Below are positions 10,398-21,917 of a stretch of 64,000 bases of DNA, one piece after another (position 1 is the first letter of the stretch; each line of letters starts with the position of its first letter). Below the pieces are notes generated by a model. That model made no database searches and was not told where the DNA came from. It saw only the letters and a program-made list of their open reading frames with translations. The DNA is from Artemisia argyi (lineage: Eukaryota > Streptophyta > Magnoliopsida > Asterales > Asteraceae), in the NCBI GenBank assembly GCA_030686995.1, contig CM060692.1, positions 126,991,796 to 127,055,795 of the forward strand, read 5' to 3'. A program made the translations under genes and the position numbers.

Positions 10398-12599
10398 CTA
10401 CGTGATCTCATCGTTGGTTCCACTCTCTAGGTCGTCTTCTAAACCAGTTTTGTATTCCGGACCTAGTTGCAAGCATTCTTTGTAGAAACCAAGCATCCTA
10501 CTCTTCGCATACTCTACTCCTCTACGTCTATCCTCCTCATTCCTATAATAAGCCGCTTGCTTGTGTTCTTTTTCTATATTAGAGAGGAGGCGGTATTGCT
10601 CAATTTTGTAGGGCATTTGATAGGCAACCTCATCATTTTCTTCCTTGAATCTAACTATCCCTAGAGTCGGATCATAACTCATCTTAGTGGCCTCAACAAA
10701 TGGTTTTCCGAATATTATTTGGCTTAGGCAATCATCTATCACCGGACGAGTGTCTTCCACTATCATAAAATCGATCTCATAAGTGAAATTACCTATAATT
10801 ACATGCAATCCCTTCACTCTCCCTACAAAATTACTTATCAAATTCCTATTGGGCATCATTCTAAAATCAAGTTGTTTCTTCATCACCCAATTGTAATAAG
10901 TCCTAGTCATGATGTTTACAGGAGATCTAGGATCGATGTAAGCTTTCCATATATGCATATGCCCGATATTGCATGGTATGTTAATGTTAGAGGGGTCTCC
11001 CATTTTGATAAGGGGTGTGCCAAGGATATATGGTCTCTCGGGACTATCGAGTAAATCCTTATGGTATTCCCGTTCTTCCTTGGTGGGCAACTTATCGAAG
11101 TACTTCTCTATAGTTTCTACTCCCTCTAACCCCTTTTCCTTATTAACCTCAACTTCCCTAGTTTCGGTTTCTACTCCAACTTCATCCTTGTCACTTTCTT
11201 CTATCTCCTTATCTAGTAGCTTAATGGTGACAACATTGACAAAGTGGACATGTTTGGATGATGAGGGATCCTTAATTTGGATTCCGTTATTGGTGTCCCT
11301 AGTGTCCTTCCTAGGTGTGGCTAACGCTTGGTTGTTGAGGGCCTTCAACAAGTTGTCAATCTTGTTGGTCATCTCCGTTTGTTGTTGGTTGAATTCGGTT
11401 TCAAACCTAGCTATGCGAGCTTCTTGAGATGCCATGAACTTAGACATCAATCTTTCAAGATTGTTGTTACTACCATAATTGTTAGAAGGATTGTTGTTGA
11501 AAGTACGGTTGGAGGGTGGACCGTTTGGTTGATAACGATTAGGCGGATTGGAAGAATTGGGTTGATTTTTTTTCCACCTAAGGTTTGGGTGATTTTTCCA
11601 AGAGGGGTTGTATGAATCACCGTAATGGTTTGGCTCAGGCTTGAAAGTGTACCACTTATCTCCCGCTTCGTCGGTACGCGTGGATGCGTAGTCCGCAAAA
11701 GCTGTTCCGGGGAGTTCCACACAATCACGAGTGTCATGGGGACCACTACATAATTCGCATGAAGAAGTGATTTTGTTCACTTGGCTTGAAGGCTTAGGAG
11801 CTTCGTAAGATTTCATGAGAAACTTGACTTGGTCCTCAAGCTCCATGATCCTACGGTCGGGAGTGCTAGAATTGTTCGAAGGCAAAGATATTGCCTTGAC
11901 CGTTTTGTTCAAATCACGGGGATCATTCCAACTTTCTTTGTCATAGAGAGCAAGATCTTCTATGAGTTCCCATGATTGTTCCGTACTTAGATCACATAGC
12001 TTACCACCGGCCGATTGGTCAATGGCTCGCCTCGTGGAGAGATCGATATGGTCATAAAAGATTTGGACTTGGAGCCAAAGATCTATGCCATGATGAGGGA
12101 CTTTTTGGAGTAAGTCCTTGAAACGAGTCCATGCTTCATAAAGAGATTTATTTTGACGTTGTTGGAACATCAAGATGTCATTTCTAAGCTTAGTAGTTCT
12201 CCCCAATGGGAAAAATTGAGCAAGGAAATGAGTGGTGAGATCATCCCATGTGGTGATGGATCCCGCGGGTAAACGCTCAAGCCATTGACTAGCTTGATCC
12301 CGTAGAGAGAATTGGAATAGGCGTAATCGGGTTGTCTCTCTAGTTTCAACATCTAGGTCTATGGAGTCTACGATTTTAAGGAAGTCCTTAAGATGTTGGT
12401 TTGGATCTTCGGAACGAAGTCCATGGAATGCACATCCGCTTTGCACCAACCGGATGGTGTCGGATCGCAAGGGGGTCACATTGGCTCCGGTGAGCTCAAT
12501 GGTGTTTCGGTAGCCTTGGTGGCTAGGTCGGGAATACTCTCCTAAGGATCGGGGCCTAAGAGGTTCTAGTGGTGGGTTTTGTTGTGGTGGGATGACGGG
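10398..12599 (-). CDS. Gag-like polyprotein of X1 with a degenerate protease-like domain
   Basis: The open frame runs on the minus strand from an ATG at 12620 to a stop at 10398 (740 codons), but the first seven codons lie in LTR B, so the true N-terminus is lost at 12600. Residues about 75-210 form a retrotransposon gag core (LRLFQFSLRDQASQWLERLP, RNDILMFQQ). A zinc knuckle CX2CX3HX4C lies at C288, C291, H295, C300. Near residue 563 a retropepsin-like region has Asp-Pro-Arg-Ser in place of the usual Asp-x-Gly-Ser, so protease activity is unlikely. No RT or integrase follows: the stop leads straight into the 3' region. The element is therefore gag-only and would depend on enzymes from another element. 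Similar proteins are, from memory, annotated 'MAK10-like' in Tanacetum and Artemisia. Confidence 0.8.
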   Translation of the reverse strand, partial: PVIPPQQNPPLEPLRPRSLGEYSRPSHQGYRNTIELTGANVTPLRSDTIRLVQSGCAFHGLRSEDPNQHLKDFLKIVDSIDLDVETRETTRLRLFQFSLRDQASQWLERLPAGSITTWDDLTTHFLAQFFPLGRTTKLRNDILMFQQRQNKSLYEAWTRFKDLLQKVPHHGIDLWLQVQIFYDHIDLSTRRAIDQSAGGKLCDLSTEQSWELIEDLALYDKESWNDPRDLNKTVKAISLPSNNSSTPDRRIMELEDQVKFLMKSYEAPKPSSQVNKITSSCELCSGPHDTRDCVELPGTAFADYASTRTDEAGDKWYTFKPEPNHYGDSYNPSWKNHPNLRWKKNQPNSSNPPNRYQPNGPPSNRTFNNNPSNNYGSNNNLERLMSKFMASQEARIARFETEFNQQQTEMTNKIDNLLKALNNQALATPRKDTRDTNNGIQIKDPSSSKHVHFVNVVTIKLLDKEIEESDKDEVGVETETREVEVNKEKGLEGVETIEKYFDKLPTKEEREYHKDLLDSPERPYILGTPLIKMGDPSNINIPCNIGHMHIWKAYIDPRSPVNIMTRTYYNWVMKKQLDFRMMPNRNLISNFVGRVKGLHVIIGNFTYEIDFMIVEDTRPVIDDCLSQIIFGKPFVEATKMSYDPTLGIVRFKEENDEVAYQMPYKIEQYRLLSNIEKEHKQAAYYRNEEDRRRGVEYAKSRMLGFYKECLQLGPEYKTGLEDDLESGTNDEIT

Positions 12600-14736
12600 T
12601 GATTGGCTCCAAACGGTCAACCTAAACTGACCAGGTGATGGTCAACTAAGTCAGACTGCCTAGAGTCAATGCTCCACGGAATACAGTGTTTCCCCGGGTC
12701 GTTATGTCCCAGCGAGGTGTGATGGTTATTAAACGGGTTTGTGATCGGGTGAATCTGGATGGGAAAGGGTTTGTGATTGATCTGAACTAAGGAATCTACA
12801 AGAAAATAGCTTAAATAAGCTATTTGAATAAGACTGGAAAAGTAGAAAAACCAGAAACGTTTAAAACTTAAAAAGCGTACGTTTACGTTTTAAATAACGT
12901 AAACGTACAAAATAAAACGCGAAAACTGAAATCTGAAAACCCCCAGGGGGTGAAAATGACACTTTTACAAACTTAAAATGAAAAGAAAATTTAAAATGAA
13001 AATGAAATTATTAAAATGATTATTTTAATATTTAAATACTATTTAATTAATTAAAACAATTTAAAAAGTAAATTAAACCTAATTTATATAAACTAAAAAT
13101 GATAAACACTACAAATTAAACTAAAAACTTGCAAAAATATTTTCTAAACCTTAAAAAGAACTTGAAGAAAGTATAAAAAATAAAAATAAATGTTTTTGTC
13201 TTTTTATGAGTTTTTTATTAATTAAAAACTATTTGTATTAATTAAATTAATTAAACTATTTTAAATTACTATTAATACTAAATTAACTTAGAAAATTATG
13301 GAAAAATTCCTAAAACTATTCTACAATATATAAAAGCTAGGAAAAATATAAAAACTAGGTCTTACTTAATAAAAACTAATTATGCTATTTAAAACTTAAT
13401 TATTAATTAATTACTAATTAAACTAATATTAATTCTAATAAATACTAAATGACAAAATAAAAATCTGAGAAAATTACTAAAATTACTTTACTATTAAAGG
13501 TAATTAATAAAAATATAAAAATGCTAAGTGTTTAATAAAAATTTAAAAATTAAAATTAAAATTAAATTACATTAAATAGAAACTATCACTTAAAAATAAA
13601 TTGGTTTTTCTTGGTTTTTCTTTTACAAACTTACTTTATACCTAAAAACAAACACTTTTTGTGAAAACAAATTTTTTGTAAATCAAAATTAAGCACTGTG
13701 GAAGCTTATTAGCTCCATAGTTGACCACAGTTGACTTTTTAAGCAAATAAGCTCAAATGAGCTTGAGTGGGATCCACAAAGGTTAAAACTGGTCTAAATA
13801 AGTTAAATGGACTTGGTTAGGCAAGAAAAAGCCAAAAGGTACCACAAAATAATCCAATGAAACAAAATAAGAACTTACTAGTTTACAAACTGAAACAGAA
13901 ATTGGGACAAAGATTAGGGCCAAATCCAAGTGGGTCCCAGGGGTTCTCAGGTCGAATGGCTGGTCAATATTTGAAGCCCACCAGGAGGGGGGTTGAAAGG
14001 AACAAATATGGGGCCATGGGACCCACTGAGGTGGTCAGAAAACCACCACCAAGTTGTTGTGATGGTGGTGTTGCTGCTGATACAGGGCAAGGCTTAGCCC
14101 TGCAGGTGTCTTTGGAGCTAAGTGGAGCCCACACAAAAAATCCCAAAAATAAAAGGAGGGGGGAACATAAAGCTGAGCTGGGGGTCTATCTATAGAAACA
14201 AGTTTCATTTCCTAAAAGCAATAACAAAAATCAATAATATTCTTTGAACTTTGGTAAAAATATGAAAGGGTCATTTTTGTCAAATAGTGAAAAACTTTTA
14301 TCCAAGGACCAAATTTGAACATTTTTGAACTTCCAAGGACTAAAAATGATTTTTCATCCAAAAATATCCCACCAGGGACCAAATCTGCCAAAATCAGAAA
14401 CTCCAGGGACCAAAACTGTAAATTTCCAAAACTTTTGAGATTTTTCACCAAAGGACTAATTATGACAAATTATGATTTTAAAAGGACCTTTGGTGATAAT
14501 TTTCCATTTTTTGAATGACCAAAGACTAGTTTTGACAATTTTTGAAAGTTAGGGGACTGAAACTGCCAATTTTGCAAACTTTATACGTTTTTCATCTGTT
14601 TTTGCTCATTTTGCATCTAAAACATATAAAACACAATTTTGAAATATTTTTGGTATTTTGATGCATTTCTGAGTGTTTTTTGTATGTTTTGCAGTTCAGA
14701 TTAGACCAAAAATGATGAGTGTTTGAGCACTCATCA
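12600..14736 (-). mobile_element. Athila-type 3' LTR B
   Basis: A 2137-bp LTR runs from TGATTGGCTCC (12600) to ACTCATCA (14736) on the plus strand, homologous to solo LTR A but lacking about 1.6 kb of its middle. To its right is a reverse-complement polypurine tract (ATCCCCCACACT), so it is the 3' LTR of a minus-strand element. It interrupts the gag-like gene of X1. No matching 5-bp duplication can be tested because the other end of the element is not present. Confidence 0.85.
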
Positions 14737-14772
14737 ATCCCCCACACTAAACTATTGCTAGTCCCTAGCAAT
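14737..14772 (-). promoter_or_regulatory. Hairpin plus polypurine tract next to LTR B
   Basis: Minus strand: ATTGCTAG, loop GGA, CTAGCAAT (14772-14754), then AGTTT and AGTGTGGGGGAT ending at the LTR edge. It is nearly identical to 29334-29369. Confidence 0.75.
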
Positions 14773-14809
14773 AACTGTTTTGAAAACTTGATGGATTTTA
14801 AACTCTTTA

Positions 14810-15150
14810 CCAAAATACATCACTTTTGGAGTAGCCAGGTGTGAGAACTATGGTACACCTGATAACCGTGTGATTTTGAGCAAACCACCAGCTGTCAACG
14901 GATTTGATTAGTCTTTACCAAAAGCCGTTTGCTTCTGGACTAGCTAACTCTTGATGGAATAGTCAACATCTTGGTGAGCTGATTACCAATTATGGATTTT
15001 CCACGGCCTTTACCACAAGCCATAATCTTGCGGGCTAGCCAACTCATTTGCTTTATGGGATATGGCGAGTTGGGGTACCATACAATTTTGGGCAAATTGC
15101 AAGCCGTAAACGGATTTGAGATGTCTTTACCAAGAGCCGTTTGCTCCTGG
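14810..15150 (-). repeat. Array of four hairpins, minus-strand Athila lineage
   Basis: Four stem-loops lie at 14810-14829, 14918-14938, 15013-15033 and 15130-15150. On the plus strand most have arms of the type CCAAAAG/CTTCTGG or CCACAAG/CTTGCGG around a 7-base loop, flanked by TTTAC and AGCCA/TAGC. Order and spacing match the array at 28954-29297 in the other lineage. Confidence 0.7.
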
Positions 15151-15296
15151 ACTAGCCAATCCCTTTTGTTGGTTAGACAAGGCGGACTGATTACCACAAA
15201 AATTTTGAAGCACCAGTGAAAAAATTTTGAAATTTTGGCTAAAAACGGGGGTATAAGATAGTAAAATGTGATAAAATTCGCTAGAATAGCGAAATA

Positions 15297-15346
15297 CCCC
15301 CCCCCCCCCCCCCCCCCACTTAGCATGAATATTGTCCTCAATATTC
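15297..15346 (-). promoter_or_regulatory. Upstream hairpin/purine module with expanded poly(C) run
   Basis: Minus strand: GAATATTG, loop AGGA, CAATATTC (15346-15327), then ATGCTAAGT and a run of 21 G. It matches the module at 28774-28810, whose purine tract has only five G. The run looks like slippage expansion of the original tract. Confidence 0.65.
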
Positions 15347-15540
15347 AAAGTCCCGACTATTATGCCGACATTTTGAACGTAAAAGAGCAACATTACAAGC
15401 TAAGCGTGGAAAACACCATTTTGTATTTTCACTTCATTTGTAACCATAGCATGGGGGACTCCTCCACACTTAGGGTGAAAACCCTATAAGCATGCTACTG
15501 TTTTTGTTTACCGAGTCGCTAGCTTGACTCGACCCCGAAT

Positions 15541-16053
15541 TCATTTGTCCTTCGGGAAGCATGATGTGGAAGAAACAATCTCAATCGGACCTTCATTCAA
15601 GATGTTTGGACAAACATTTGAAGCACGTGAAAGTTCCACACCGATGAGATAAGTATCCGGCTCAAGATAATGATACATGAAAATGCCGGGATCAAATATA
15701 GTGTCCTCACTCCCGAATGAGTAAAGAAGAGAAGAAGTCACCTTATAGGTGAAGAAAAGGAAGAAAATCATGATGAAAATCATGAGTTGATCTTCTTCCT
15801 CGAGAGGAGGCTCATTAGCCTGAGTTTGGATTTCAAAGGTTAAGCTCGTAAATATCCCGGGAGGGTGGGTGGGAATTTTCAAATTCTCATGATTGAGTGC
15901 ATCTCCCCCCGGGCTATCTAACTCCGGATGAGTTATGATATGATGAGTGAGTTCACCGGAGAACTCCTCATGAAGAGAATTATTCACAAGATGTGAAGCT
16001 GTGAACTCATGTTCCGGAATAGACTTATTGGCATAGGAGATTAGGACATGCAA
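15541..16053 (-). pseudogene. Truncated ORF of unknown function in the Athila-type element
   Basis: This is a 170-codon open frame on the minus strand. About its first seven codons (16053-16031) are antisense Copia integrase sequence, so the real N-terminus has been lost and the ATG is accidental. The rest has an acidic stretch (PPLEEEDQL), a hydrophobic segment that could span a membrane (MIFIMIFFLFF) and the phrase SEDTIFDPGIF. I associate similar phrases with hypothetical retroelement proteins of composite plants. It ends just before the 3' noncoding module, where the young Athila element has the end of integrase. No catalytic motif is visible and no function is assigned. Confidence 0.45.
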
Positions 16054-16583
16054 ACATGCAACAAATACAATCTTTAGCCTCTAAGGAATTAGTTAGAAAC
16101 TTGCCTAACCTAAGATATGACAAACACTTTTGTGATACTTGTAAAATTGGAAAACAAGCTCATTCAAGTCACAAAGCTAAGAATATAGTATCCACTACTA
16201 GGTGCCTAGAATTATTACATATGGATCTATTTGGTCCATCCGCTGTGCGGAGCTATGGAGGAAACCATTATACCTTAGTAATAGTAGATGACTATTCACG
16301 ATACACGTGGACTGGGTTTCTAAGTGACAAAACCCAAGCCTTTGAAAAATTTGAAATATTTAGTAAAATGATTCAAAATAGATTAGGATGCACAATAGTA
16401 TCTATTAGGACGGACCACGGCAGGGAATTTGATAACGAAGTACAATTTGGAAAATATTGTGATTTAAATAGAATATCTCACAATTTCTCCGCTCCTCGTA
16501 CTCCTCAATCAAATGGCGTAGTAGAAAGGAAGAATAGGTCACTACAAGAAATGAGTAGAACAATATTAAATGAACAATCCATC
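16031..16583 (+). pseudogene. Sirevirus-type Copia integrase fragment, copy 2
   Basis: This repeats 5943-6497 with about seven substitutions and keeps an open frame through the GAG-pre-integrase zinc motif, HMDLFGPS, RTDHGREF and VVERKN. Its last five bases, CCATC (16579-16583), are duplicated at 33497-33501, where the Copia reading frame resumes after the X LTR. The left edge at about 16031 is an abrupt join to Athila sequence. Confidence 0.85.
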
Positions 16584-18059
16584 TGATACGTGGGAATCGC
16601 ACCAGGCTTTACCTCTCAAGGGATCTTGAGAAGCTTACAACCCCCACCAGGCAGTGTACCTGATCGTTGTAGTATAGTATAGTGACAAGTACCGGGGGAT
16701 TGATCGTTCAGCTAGGAATAGTGTCGCTAGGATTAGAAAACCTAAATACTAGTTCTAAAGATGAGGGATGATTATTTTTGTATTTTTATATTTTTTTTAG
16801 AAAGCAAGTAAAAATCTCGGGTTTTAAGGATTTGGGCGGAATTAGTTGCTAGTCAACTAACCCAATACTAAAGATGCAATCAAAATAAAATACTAGAAAT
16901 GAAAATAAACTAAATTAAACTAAGGTTGTGAGCAATAAGTGGAGAAGTTGTGTTTACTTAGATTTCACTACTCCCTAGATATCTTTTACACGTTAATTAC
17001 TTGTTATAGTTGTGTGGATGACGGATTGTATTCCTTAATACCATTCATGGGGTGGCGCACTTAATTCCCCAATCCTATGAGTGCCTACTTCACTCCTATG
17101 TCGAGCCGGCTAAGAAGCTCCTAACATGGGATCATTAGAATTTACTCATGCATTAAATACAACCAATAAAACCTAGTGCACGTCAGTTCATGTTTCCTAA
17201 GACGTTCAAGCATGTTACCATTTGGAGATCTGCCAGTTTTCTTAAGCCTAACATCGAAATCATTCATCCAATACAACCATAAACAAGTAATCAACACATA
17301 ATTAACATCTAGGTTTCATTAGATCTAAGCAAACACAAGATAGATCTAGCCTAGCATGATGGAATTAAGACAAGAACAAGATATAGACAACCAACACAAA
17401 GACATATTGATTGAATTAAAAGAATACTTATCTCAATTACACATGAAAGGGTTCAAGGGCTGAGAACCCTTGAAAAACCTGTAAAATTCGTACTAAGTTC
17501 AGCCTTAGGGTTTTTCCAAAACTTCTCCATTTTTTATGAATGAAAATTAGAAAACTATATATAGGAAATTGAGGCTGACGGCGTCAAGACAAAATTGGTG
17601 ACGCCGTCATCTCACCGCCAAAATACTTCTCGGACTGCCTTGATCTACTTTTGACGCCGTCACATTATAACATTTTCCAGGCCGTCACGTATTTTACTCC
17701 TGACGCTCTACCTTGTGACGCCTTCAATTCTGTATTGGGTCGTCATGGAAATTACTCTTGACGCCGTCAGAATTTCCTTCTTAACGCCGTCACCTACTGT
17801 TCCCAGCAAGGAAAATTAAGACTTTGGCATTTTCTTCACTTTTATGCTCCAAAAACGTCCGAATTGCTTCCTTTTCCAGATTTCTCTCTGATGAGTGTGT
17901 AAATACTCATCATTTTTACCAATTCTGAACTGCCAAAACATCCAAAAACACTCAATAATGAATCAAAATAGTGAAAATATCCCAGGAAAGTGTTTTACAT
18001 GTTTTAAATGCAAAAATACCAAAAACAGATGAAAAACACATAAAGTTTGCATAATTGGC

Positions 18060-18952
18060 AGTTTCAGTCCCCCAACTTTCAAAAGTTGTCAAATCTAGTC
18101 CCTGGTCATTCTAAAAACTTGAAAAAGTCACCAAAGGCCCTTATAAATCAAAAAGTTACATGATTAGTCCTTTGGTGAAAAGTTTCACAAAATGTCAAGT
18201 TTAGTCCCTGAACTTTGAAAATTGTCAAAAATGGTCCCTCGGATATAAAAATCTTTGAGAAAAACAAATTTTGTCCTTGCACTAATCTCTTATGACAGGT
18301 TTGGTCCCTGGGTAGAAAGTTTGGTGAAATTACAAGGCATGTCCCTGAAGTTTGGTGAATTGGCAGATTTAGTCCCTGGGGTTTTAAAAAAGTGAAAAAT
18401 TCAAAATAGAACCTCATACTATTCATCATTGGCATATTACACCCTTTAAATCAAATTGGAAACATGCCAAAACCCAACCCCCAACTTTCCCGAAATTACA
18501 AAAATAGTCCTTGTGTTATTATACCTAAACCGGATCCTAAACTAATAAATCCAATCCATGTGCTTAGCCTAGTCCAAGTTGGGCCCAAAAACCACCAGTC
18601 CACCACTTAAGCCCGACCCACCCTTTTTATTAAATAAGACTCGGTCAAAACCGAGTCAACTCCTTCCCCTTTCCCTCTCAGACGTCCCCCACAACACCAC
18701 CACTTGAACCAACCTCCCCTCTCCACCAATCACAAGCAATAACCCCCCACAATTAATGCTACCACCTCCCTATACCTACCCTTTCACACCACAATTAATA
18801 CTGCCCCCCCCCATTGCGTGTATCAGAGATAATTGCAAAAGATGCTTTTCCCGCCAAAAATACGTGGAGCCTCATGAGTGGACCAAAAGTTATCAGAGGA
18901 GGTGGGAAATGATGGAAATGCATATGGGAACCCTAATGGATGCTTATAAATA
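18060..18952 (+). promoter_or_regulatory. Athila LTR promoter: TATA box and TAGTCCCTGG repeats
   Basis: TATAAATA at 18945-18952 lies downstream of at least eight degenerate copies of TAGTCCCTGG or GTCCCTGG between about 18065 and 18380, roughly 35-45 bases apart. An inverted repeat GACTCGG...CCGAGTC lies near 18643-18662. The minus-strand LTR A has the reverse-complement motif in its region 3970-4400. The 3' LTR has its TATA box at 30431-30438. Confidence 0.6.
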
Positions 18953-19911
18953 GAAGAGAGTGCAAGAAGAAGAATATAGTTAGTTAATTTAATTTTAGTT
19001 CATGTCGTTTAATTGCAATTTTCAATTCTAGGGTACACCCAAGCTCTTAAGCAGTGGTAACCTTCTTTTTATTGTATTGTAACTTAATTTCAGTTATTAA
19101 TTTCAAGCTTCCTTTATTATTTCATCTTATGCAATTTTAATTATATTTCAATATCTCATATTGTTCAATTGTTGTTTTAGTATTATGTACTGGACTCTTA
19201 GATACATATAAGCTCCTAAGTAGCTTATTGAAGCTATTAGTAATAACTTAAATCAGCTTAGTGATAAAAAACTCAAAACACTCAAACTGGTCAACAAAAG
19301 TCAACATGACAATTTTATAGAGTTCATTGCTGGAGCAAGGGGTGAAATGGAAGTCCTTGGTTTAGAATCCCATGGGGGATGCTAGGAAGAGTTTCTTGAT
19401 TCTTGGTTCATGCTATTGGGAGGAAAGCAAATCTGTGAGCAATTCTCTTTTTGTTTCAAGTTTCATCCATAATGTTTATTTGCAGCTCAATATTGTTCAT
19501 TTAGCTTTCTTTTAACTTAATTAGTAGTTCCTGATTGTTAGTTTTAGTTTTAATCAGTATCTTGTTAATTGGAAATCATAGTTACTTAAAGCTACTCAAT
19601 TTGGCAGTCAAAAGAGTCTAAGTAGTGATCTTTGGTAATTGTGGTTGTAGTGTGTGTTTAAGTGTTCACTTGTACTTAAATCATCATAATAAGCTTTTGT
19701 GGATCAGATTTATAAGCCCTAGTCACCATCTGCCTTGAAAATCACCAAACAGTCCATATTAAGGGGTGTTTGGATTAGTTTAGTTGACTAGGTTATTGTG
19801 AATCTCAGAAGGTGATCATACTTGAAATAGTTTTCCTTAGTTACAATTTGGTAATATAGAGCATAAATACTAGTTTTGTTTCACAAAAAAGTCAAATCCT
19901 CACAAAATTAC

Positions 19912-19933
19912 CCTTCACAGTTAACTGTGAAGG
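19912..19933. repeat. 22-bp palindrome in the Athila 5' LTR
   Basis: A perfect palindrome around AGTTAACT. Flanking arms CTCACAAAA and TTTTGTGAG extend the stem across a 4-base bulge on one side. The same structure is at 31399-31420 in the 3' LTR and, with changed outer pairs, in LTR A at 2655. Confidence 0.75.
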
Positions 19934-21899
19934 TTTTGTGAGTCCAAATCATTTTCACTAGCCAAAGTAGTTGTTAATTTAGTATAAACAAGTTTAAATA
20001 TAGCTTATTACTTAGTTTGTAATCTATAAAAGCCATTAGAAACTCAAATAAGTCAAAGTTCTAGTTTAATCAAAAAGTCAAAAACACCCATTCTCAGATT
20101 TTTGCAAAAACTCCAAGATTATTTATGATTTATGTGCTTTGATTGAGAAGCTGAAAATTGTTGTAGTAATTCAATACCACTTCAACTTTTGAGTCCAACT
20201 TTGGTTTGATTTTTGCAAATTTTCTACAAGCTTGCACAAGCCCTCAAAGTGAGTTGCAGGGCAAGAAGTGTGCCCTGCTCACTCAGACCAGTCTATCACC
20301 ACCACTTTGGTGGTGATTTGTGATCATCACAGTAGGCCCCAGACTCCCTAGTTAGCATTTTCCAACCCCCCTCCTACCAGGGATCAGGGATTGACCCCTT
20401 GTTTGACCTGGTACTCAGTGGACCCCACAATAAGTTGCCACAAAGTTTGTCCCATGTCTGAGTTGTTTTAGAAGCTGCATAAGTGCTTATTTGGTTTTAT
20501 ATAGCTTATTTGTGTTCATTGCTTGTCATTTCTGGCTTAATAGAGTGTGTTGAACTTATTTGCACCTGATTTAACCATTGTGGACCCCACCCAAAGCCAT
20601 TTGACCCAAATTGACCAAACAGTCAACCAAAGTCAACTGTTTAAGACAAGGGGGTGTCACAGCTTATTTATAAGCTAATTTTCAAAGTGTTTTCATAAAA
20701 GTTTGTCATTTTAAGATATTAAGTAGTTCTGAAAAAGAAAAATCCAAAAAAATCAAAGTTAAAGTAAGTGATAGTTTCTATTTAATCTAAGTTAATTTTA
20801 ATTTTCATTTTTAAATTTTAATTAAGTCTCTAGTGTTTTTATATTTTTATTAAATACCTTATATAGTAAAGTAATTTTGATAATTTTTTCAGGTTTTTAT
20901 TTTGTCATTTAGTGTTAATTAGATTTAATTTTAATTTTCTTTTTTATTAATTAATATCAAATATTAAATAGCTTAATTAGTTTTTATAAGGTTAAATTTA
21001 GTTTTTATAATTTTCCTAGTTCTAATATAGTCTAATAAGTTTTTAGAAAATAAATTTTGAGATTCTACTGTTCATTTTCTAATTTTCTTATTTTATTTGT
21101 TTAAAATAGACTTAAGTTAATTAATAGGTAAATAATTAGTTGTTGAATCTTAAAACATAATTTTTAGAGTTTTTATAATTTTGTAGGATTCCAGTGATGG
21201 TTAAGTAATTTTATAAATTTTATCTTAATTTTCTAAGTTAATTTAGTATTAATATAAATTAAAAGTAGTTTAATTAGTTTAATTAAGTTAAATAGTTTTT
21301 AATTAATAACAAAACCACAAAAAGACAAAAATATTTATTTTTATTTTTTATACTTTCTTCAAGTTCTAATTTAGGTTTAGAAATTATTTTTGCAAATTTT
21401 TAGTTTAATTTGTAATAGTTATCATTTTTAGTTTATTTAAATTAGGTTTTAATTTAGATTTTAAATAGTTTAATTAATTAAATAATAGTTTAATATTATT
21501 TTAATCACTTTTATAATTTCTTTTTCATTTTTAATTATAAGTTTTGAAAAGTGTCAAAAGCACCCCCTGTAGTTTGATAATTACCAAAAACACACTTTTC
21601 CAGTCCGATACGTGATCTTAATTGTGAATTTGTGCATATATCTGGTATCTGATTATTGTGAATATTATATCTGTGTACCAATACCAAAATAACAGTAGCA
21701 AAATCAATTCCATATCATCTGGGCTACTGTCCTCAGTCCCACTCACTCATAAACGATTTCCAAAGCACCATTTCAATCTCGCTGGGACTTTAACGACCCG
21801 GGAAAACACTATACTATCACCGGAGTATTGATTCTAGGCTGTCTTTGACTTGTTGACCTTGGTCAATAATAATCTGACGGTTCGGGACCAATCAAAATT

Positions 21900-21917
21900 T
21901 GGCGCCGCTGCCGGGGA
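21900..21917 (+). other. Primer binding site of the Athila element (tRNA-Asp type)
   Basis: TGGCGCCGCTGCCGGGGA lies five bases after the 5' LTR and complements the tRNA-Asp 3' end with one mismatch. Confidence 0.92.

Larger units (their letters stand above)
14737..16030 (-). mobile_element. 3' internal region of the Athila-type element with LTR B
   Basis: In reverse complement it matches the 3' region of the young Athila element (28233-29369), with the same order of hairpin/polypurine modules and four hairpins. It also contains a C21 tract (15297-15317) and an open frame (15541-16053) where the young element has the end of pol. It stops abruptly at about 16030 in Copia sequence; the 5' part of the element is missing. 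Confidence 0.75.
17889..21894 (+). mobile_element. 5' LTR of the Athila element
   Basis: The 4006-bp LTR starts TGATGAGTGTG and ends GGACCAATCA. The first 24 bases fold on themselves (TGATGAGT pairing with ACTCATCA). It contains a TATA box at 18945-18952, a repeated TAGTCCCTGG motif upstream of it, a 22-bp palindrome at 19912-19933, and long AT-rich stretches without coding sequence. Confidence 0.92.

Noticed and set aside
10467..12352. Plus-strand and alternate-frame open frames opposite the X1 gag-like gene
   Set aside because: They are shadows of a long minus-strand frame with a clear gag core and zinc knuckle.
18756..18953. A 65-residue open frame in the Athila 5' LTR
   Set aside because: It overlaps the TATA box, lies in LTR promoter sequence and resembles no protein.
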